Source of the DNA: Salipiger abyssi
Lineage (GTDB): Bacteria > Pseudomonadota > Alphaproteobacteria > Rhodobacterales > Rhodobacteraceae
Assembly (NCBI RefSeq): GCF_001975705.1
Contig: NZ_CP015093.1
Location: forward strand, 4,100,501 to 4,164,500
Direction of reading: 5' to 3'
DNA: 64,000 nt
The notes beneath the pieces are model-generated. The model was not told where the DNA came from, ran no database searches, and was given only the letters and a program-made list of their open reading frames with translations. The translations under genes were made by a program, and so were the position numbers. This document shows positions 61,262 through 64,000 of this stretch, piece after piece. The first letter of the stretch is position 1, and every line of letters begins with the position of its first letter.

Positions 61262-62836
61262 TTACGACTTCTGGAACATGGCGAGCATGCGCCGCGTCAC
61301 GAGGAAACCGCCGAAAATGTTGATCCCGGCCATGAACACCGACAGCGCCGCCAGCAGGATCACCAGGAACGAGCCCGAGCCGATCTGCATCAGCGCGCCG
61401 AGGATGATGATCGACGAGATCGCGTTGGTCACCGCCATCAGCGGCGTGTGCAGCGAGTGGCTCACGTTCCAGATCACCTGGAAGCCCACGAAGACCGCCA
61501 GCACGAAGACGATGAAATGCTGCATGAAGCTCGCGGGCGCCACGAGGCCCACGCCCAGCAGCAGTGCCGCACCCACCGCGAGCAGGGTCACCTGGCTCCG
61601 GGTCTGCGCCTTGAAGGCCGCCACTTCCTGCGCGCGCTTCTCTTCCGGCGTCAGCTCGGGTGCCTTCTCCTTCGGCTTGGCGGCCGCGATCGCCTTGGTC
61701 TTGGGCGGCGGCGGCGGCCAGGTCACGTCATGCTTGTGCGCGATGGTGGCGCCGCGGATGACGTCGTCTTCCATATTGTGATCGACCGTGCCGTTCTTCT
61801 CCGGCGTCAGGTCGGTCATCATGTGACGGATATTGGTGGCGTAGAGGCTCGACGACTGCGTCGCCATGCGGCTCGGGAAATCCGTGTAGCCGACGATGGT
61901 CACGCCATTGTCGGTGACGATTTTCTCGTCCTTCACGGTCAGCTTGCAGTTGCCGCCACGCTCGGCGGCGAGGTCGATAATGACCGAGCCGCGCTTCATG
62001 CTCTCGACCATATCCGGAGTCCAGAGCTCGGGCGCCTCGCGGTTGGGGATCAGCGCCGTGGTGATGACGATGTCCATTTCCGGTGCCAGCTCGCGGAACT
62101 TGGCCAGCTGCGCCTCGCGGAATTCCGGCGAGGAAACAGAGGCATAGCCGCCAGAGCTCGACCCGTCCGCCTGCTCTTCCTCGAAATCGAGATAGACGAA
62201 TTCCGCGCCCATCGACTCGACCTGCTCGGCCACTTCCGGCCGCACGTCGAACGCGTAGGTGATCGCGCCCAGCGAGGTCGCGGTGCCGATGGCGGCGAGG
62301 CCGGCCACACCGGCGCCGACGATCAGCACCTTGGCGGGCGGCACCTTGCCGGCGGCGGTCACCTGCCCGGTGAAGAAGCGGCCGAAATTGTTGCCCGCCT
62401 CGATCACCGCGCGATAGCCCGCGATATTGGCCATCGAGCTCAGCGCGTCCATCTTCTGCGCGCGGGAGATCCGCGGCACCATGTCCATGGCGATGACAGA
62501 CGCGCCCTTGTCGGCGGCCTCTTTCATCAGCGCCTCGTTGGCGGCCGGCCAGAAGAACGAGATCAGCAGCTGACCCTCGCGCAGCCCGGCTGCCTCCTCA
62601 TCGGTCGGCGGCTGCACCTTGGCCACGATCTCCGCCTGCGCCCAGAGCGCCTGCGCATCGTCGACCAGCGTCACCCCCGCCGCTTCATAGGCGGAATCCG
62701 CAAACCCGGCCTTCACGCCGGCGCCCCGTTCCAGCAGGCACTCATAGCCCAGCTTTTGCAGCTGGCCCGCCGAGTCCGGCGTCATCGCAACGCGATTTTC
62801 ACCTGCCGCCAGTTCCTTTGGCGTCCCTATCTTCAC
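61262..62836 (-). CDS. pntA: NAD(P) transhydrogenase, alpha subunit
   Basis: 524 residues. Domain I with [19 protein letters not shown] and a Rossmann fold [22 protein letters not shown] binds NADH; the C-terminal part has four membrane helices after a Pro/Lys-rich linker ([18 protein letters not shown]). This is the fused alpha form, as in E. coli. The start is GTG 62836 because AAGGGGG lies 9 bases before it; an in-frame ATG at 62869 has no ribosome site. First gene of the pntA-pntB operon. Confidence 0.95.
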   Translation of the reverse strand: MKIGTPKELAAGENRVAMTPDSAGQLQKLGYECLLERGAGVKAGFADSAYEAAGVTLVDDAQALWAQAEIVAKVQPPTDEEAAGLREGQLLISFFWPAANEALMKEAADKGASVIAMDMVPRISRAQKMDALSSMANIAGYRAVIEAGNNFGRFFTGQVTAAGKVPPAKVLIVGAGVAGLAAIGTATSLGAITYAFDVRPEVAEQVESMGAEFVYLDFEEEQADGSSSGGYASVSSPEFREAQLAKFRELAPEMDIVITTALIPNREAPELWTPDMVESMKRGSVIIDLAAERGGNCKLTVKDEKIVTDNGVTIVGYTDFPSRMATQSSSLYATNIRHMMTDLTPEKNGTVDHNMEDDVIRGATIAHKHDVTWPPPPPKTKAIAAAKPKEKAPELTPEEKRAQEVAAFKAQTRSQVTLLAVGAALLLGVGLVAPASFMQHFIVFVLAVFVGFQVIWNVSHSLHTPLMAVTNAISSIIILGALMQIGSGSFLVILLAALSVFMAGINIFGGFLVTRRMLAMFQKS

Positions 62837-62970
62837 GTTTGTCGTCCCCCTTAGGATCTCCTGAGACATGTCTCTTGCCGTCGCGGCACATGCCAATTGA
62901 TACCGTGTCTACAATCCAGACCGGCCGCTCACAACGTCATCGCGTCGGTTAATCACATCCGGAGACGGAT

Positions 62971-63426
62971 TTAAAGCCACCTTCTCGTTTGTTGCGAATA
63001 TTTAGCATATCTCGCAAGAAACTTTCGCTGCAACCGCATCTCCTCGGGTTCGATAAAGCGTTTCTCGATCACCCAGACAAAGACCGGCAGCAGCGGTAGC
63101 GCCAGCACCGCATCCCAGAACAGAATGAACCCCGCAAGAATCATGCCATCGCCCAGATAGATCGGGTTGCGCGTGCGTTTGAAGATGCCGCTGGTCACCA
63201 GCTGCGCCGCCTCGTCATGCGGCATGAAACTGGTGTGATGTCGCCGCATCTCGGCCAGCGCCAGCGCCGCCAGCAGCGCGCCACCGCCCACCAGCAGCCC
63301 GCCCAGCAGATCCGCCCAGACCGGGCCAAAGCTCAGCCCCATCGGAAAGCGATGCGCCTGCACCCAGGCCAGCGCCAGGCAAACGGCCAGCCAGACCGGC
63401 GGAATATCGACCCATTTCCGAAACAT
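62971..63426 (-). CDS. Isoprenylcysteine-methyltransferase-like membrane protein
   Basis: 151 residues with four to five hydrophobic helices and the conserved C-terminal block SGIFKRTRNPIYLGDGMILAGF followed by EKRFIEPEEMRLQRKFLARYAKYSQQTRRWL. This matches the ICMT/PEMT-like group of integral methyltransferases that bind S-adenosylmethionine at the RNPxY motif. The substrate, lipid or protein thiol, is unknown. MFRKW is preferred over MPGMFRKW because AAGGA lies 9 bases before it. Confidence 0.85.
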   Translation of the reverse strand: MFRKWVDIPPVWLAVCLALAWVQAHRFPMGLSFGPVWADLLGGLLVGGGALLAALALAEMRRHHTSFMPHDEAAQLVTSGIFKRTRNPIYLGDGMILAGFILFWDAVLALPLLPVFVWVIEKRFIEPEEMRLQRKFLARYAKYSQQTRRWL

Positions 63427-63501
63427 ACCCGGCATCCTTCATGCAGCATTCCGCCACATGTCAAACCAAAGCGAAGCCGCCCGCAAGGGCGAATGAGCCG
63501 G

Positions 63502-64000
63502 TCACTCCCATTCCATCTCCTCATACACCCGGCCCGCATTCTTCGTCGCCAGCTCCTCGAATGTGTCGAGCCCCTCCCAGGTCGACTGATCCACGTAATA
63601 GGCGCTCGCCAGATCGCCGCCCTCGTCGATATGCACGCGGATCTTGGCGCGCAGATCCTTGAGGTAGTCCGAGGTGAACCGCGTCACCTGCGCCATATTC
63701 GTCGGATGCCCATGGCCGGGGATCACATAGGTCGCCCCCAGCGCAGTGAACGGCCCGTCAAAGGTCTCGATCCAGCAGCTCGTACAGGTCTCGGCAAAGA
63801 TCGGCGGCATGCGCTCATGAAAGGCGATGTCACCGGCGATCACAATGCCCCATTGCGGAATCCAAACCTGCGTGTCGCCCGGATCATGCGCCGGCCCCAG
63901 ATGCAGAACCTCCAGCGCCACCTCGCCCATCTCGACGGTGTATTTATCGGAAAAAGACAAGTTCGGCACGGCAACCCCCGTGCCTTCAGCCTTGTCACGG
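63502..64000 (-). CDS. MBL-fold metallo-hydrolase, N-terminally truncated by the window edge
   Basis: The frame stays open to the right edge, so the N-terminal part, with the HxHxDH metal motif, lies outside. Visible: VLHLGPAHDPGDTQVWIPQ (third His motif), GIVIAGDIAFHERMPP (Asp ligand) and VIPGHGHP (last His). These are landmarks of the metallo-beta-lactamase fold. Family members hydrolyse thioesters, lactones or act as glyoxalase II; quorum-lactone hydrolysis cannot be excluded. GTG and the surrounding sequence show that 63969 is not the real start. Confidence 0.85.
   Translation of the reverse strand, partial: RDKAEGTGVAVPNLSFSDKYTVEMGEVALEVLHLGPAHDPGDTQVWIPQWGIVIAGDIAFHERMPPIFAETCTSCWIETFDGPFTALGATYVIPGHGHPTNMAQVTRFTSDYLKDLRAKIRVHIDEGGDLASAYYVDQSTWEGLDTFEELATKNAGRVYEEMEWE

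Overview
The window is a GC-rich chromosomal segment from an alphaproteobacterium of the order Rhodobacterales (Rhodobacteraceae, Roseobacter-type). I infer this from gene families and gene order: an RSH tail followed by a DUF2062 gene, a pyruvate dehydrogenase operon with a lipoyl domain on E1-beta, pntAB, HflKC with DUF2065, an AmtB gene followed by a tiny membrane protein gene, and a complete Rhodobacter-type gene transfer agent (GTA) cluster. Genus cannot be fixed by eye. I see no tRNA, rRNA, CRISPR array, insertion sequence or integrase.

Layout. 1-3 kb: end of a (p)ppGpp synthetase/hydrolase gene, DUF2062 protein, DMT exporter, AlkB-like hydroxylase. 3-11.8 kb: a small four-cysteine protein, xseA, purD, dps, 5-formyl-THF cyclo-ligase, mgtE and guanine deaminase. 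12-15.8 kb, minus strand: 8-oxoguanine deaminase with two CAP-domain lipoproteins, a HisN-type phosphatase and a PraR/PhrR-like regulator. 16-26.8 kb: a quinone oxidoreductase, two alpha/beta hydrolases (one without its nucleophilic serine), a two-domain SnoaL protein, a VOC protein, YebC, a glutamine amidotransferase, an SLC13 permease, a YmdB-type phosphoesterase, a VCBS-repeat protein that seems to start at CTG, and a 2Fe-2S ferredoxin. 26.8-31.4 kb: a cytochrome P450 translationally coupled to a glutamine-synthetase-like gene, divergent from amtB. 31.4-38 kb: DUF2065-hflC-hflK, glutathione reductase, rpiA, a GNAT enzyme and an XRE-cupin regulator. 38.1-42.2 kb: pdhA, pdhB, a small unknown gene and pdhC. 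42.4-44.5 kb: an MFS exporter and cysE.

44.6-59.4 kb, minus strand: a full GTA structural cluster, g1 to g15 plus g3.5 and g10.1, with many ATGA-type overlaps. It lacks integrase, repressor, replication and att functions, so it reads as a GTA and not a prophage. A GNAT gene on the opposite strand sits between g2 (terminase) and g3 (portal) and splits the operon. 59.8-64 kb: pntB and pntA, a membrane methyltransferase and a truncated MBL-fold hydrolase gene.

Several families of short dispersed repeats recur at gene ends: elements of the type GAGTATTT-N4/5-AAAGATGAA, REP-like GGGYGGGCAA hairpins, and paired palindromes between convergent genes. The most unusual observations are the GNAT insertion in the GTA, the P450/GS-like pair beside AmtB and a ferredoxin, the CTG-start gene, the serine-less hydrolase and these repeats.
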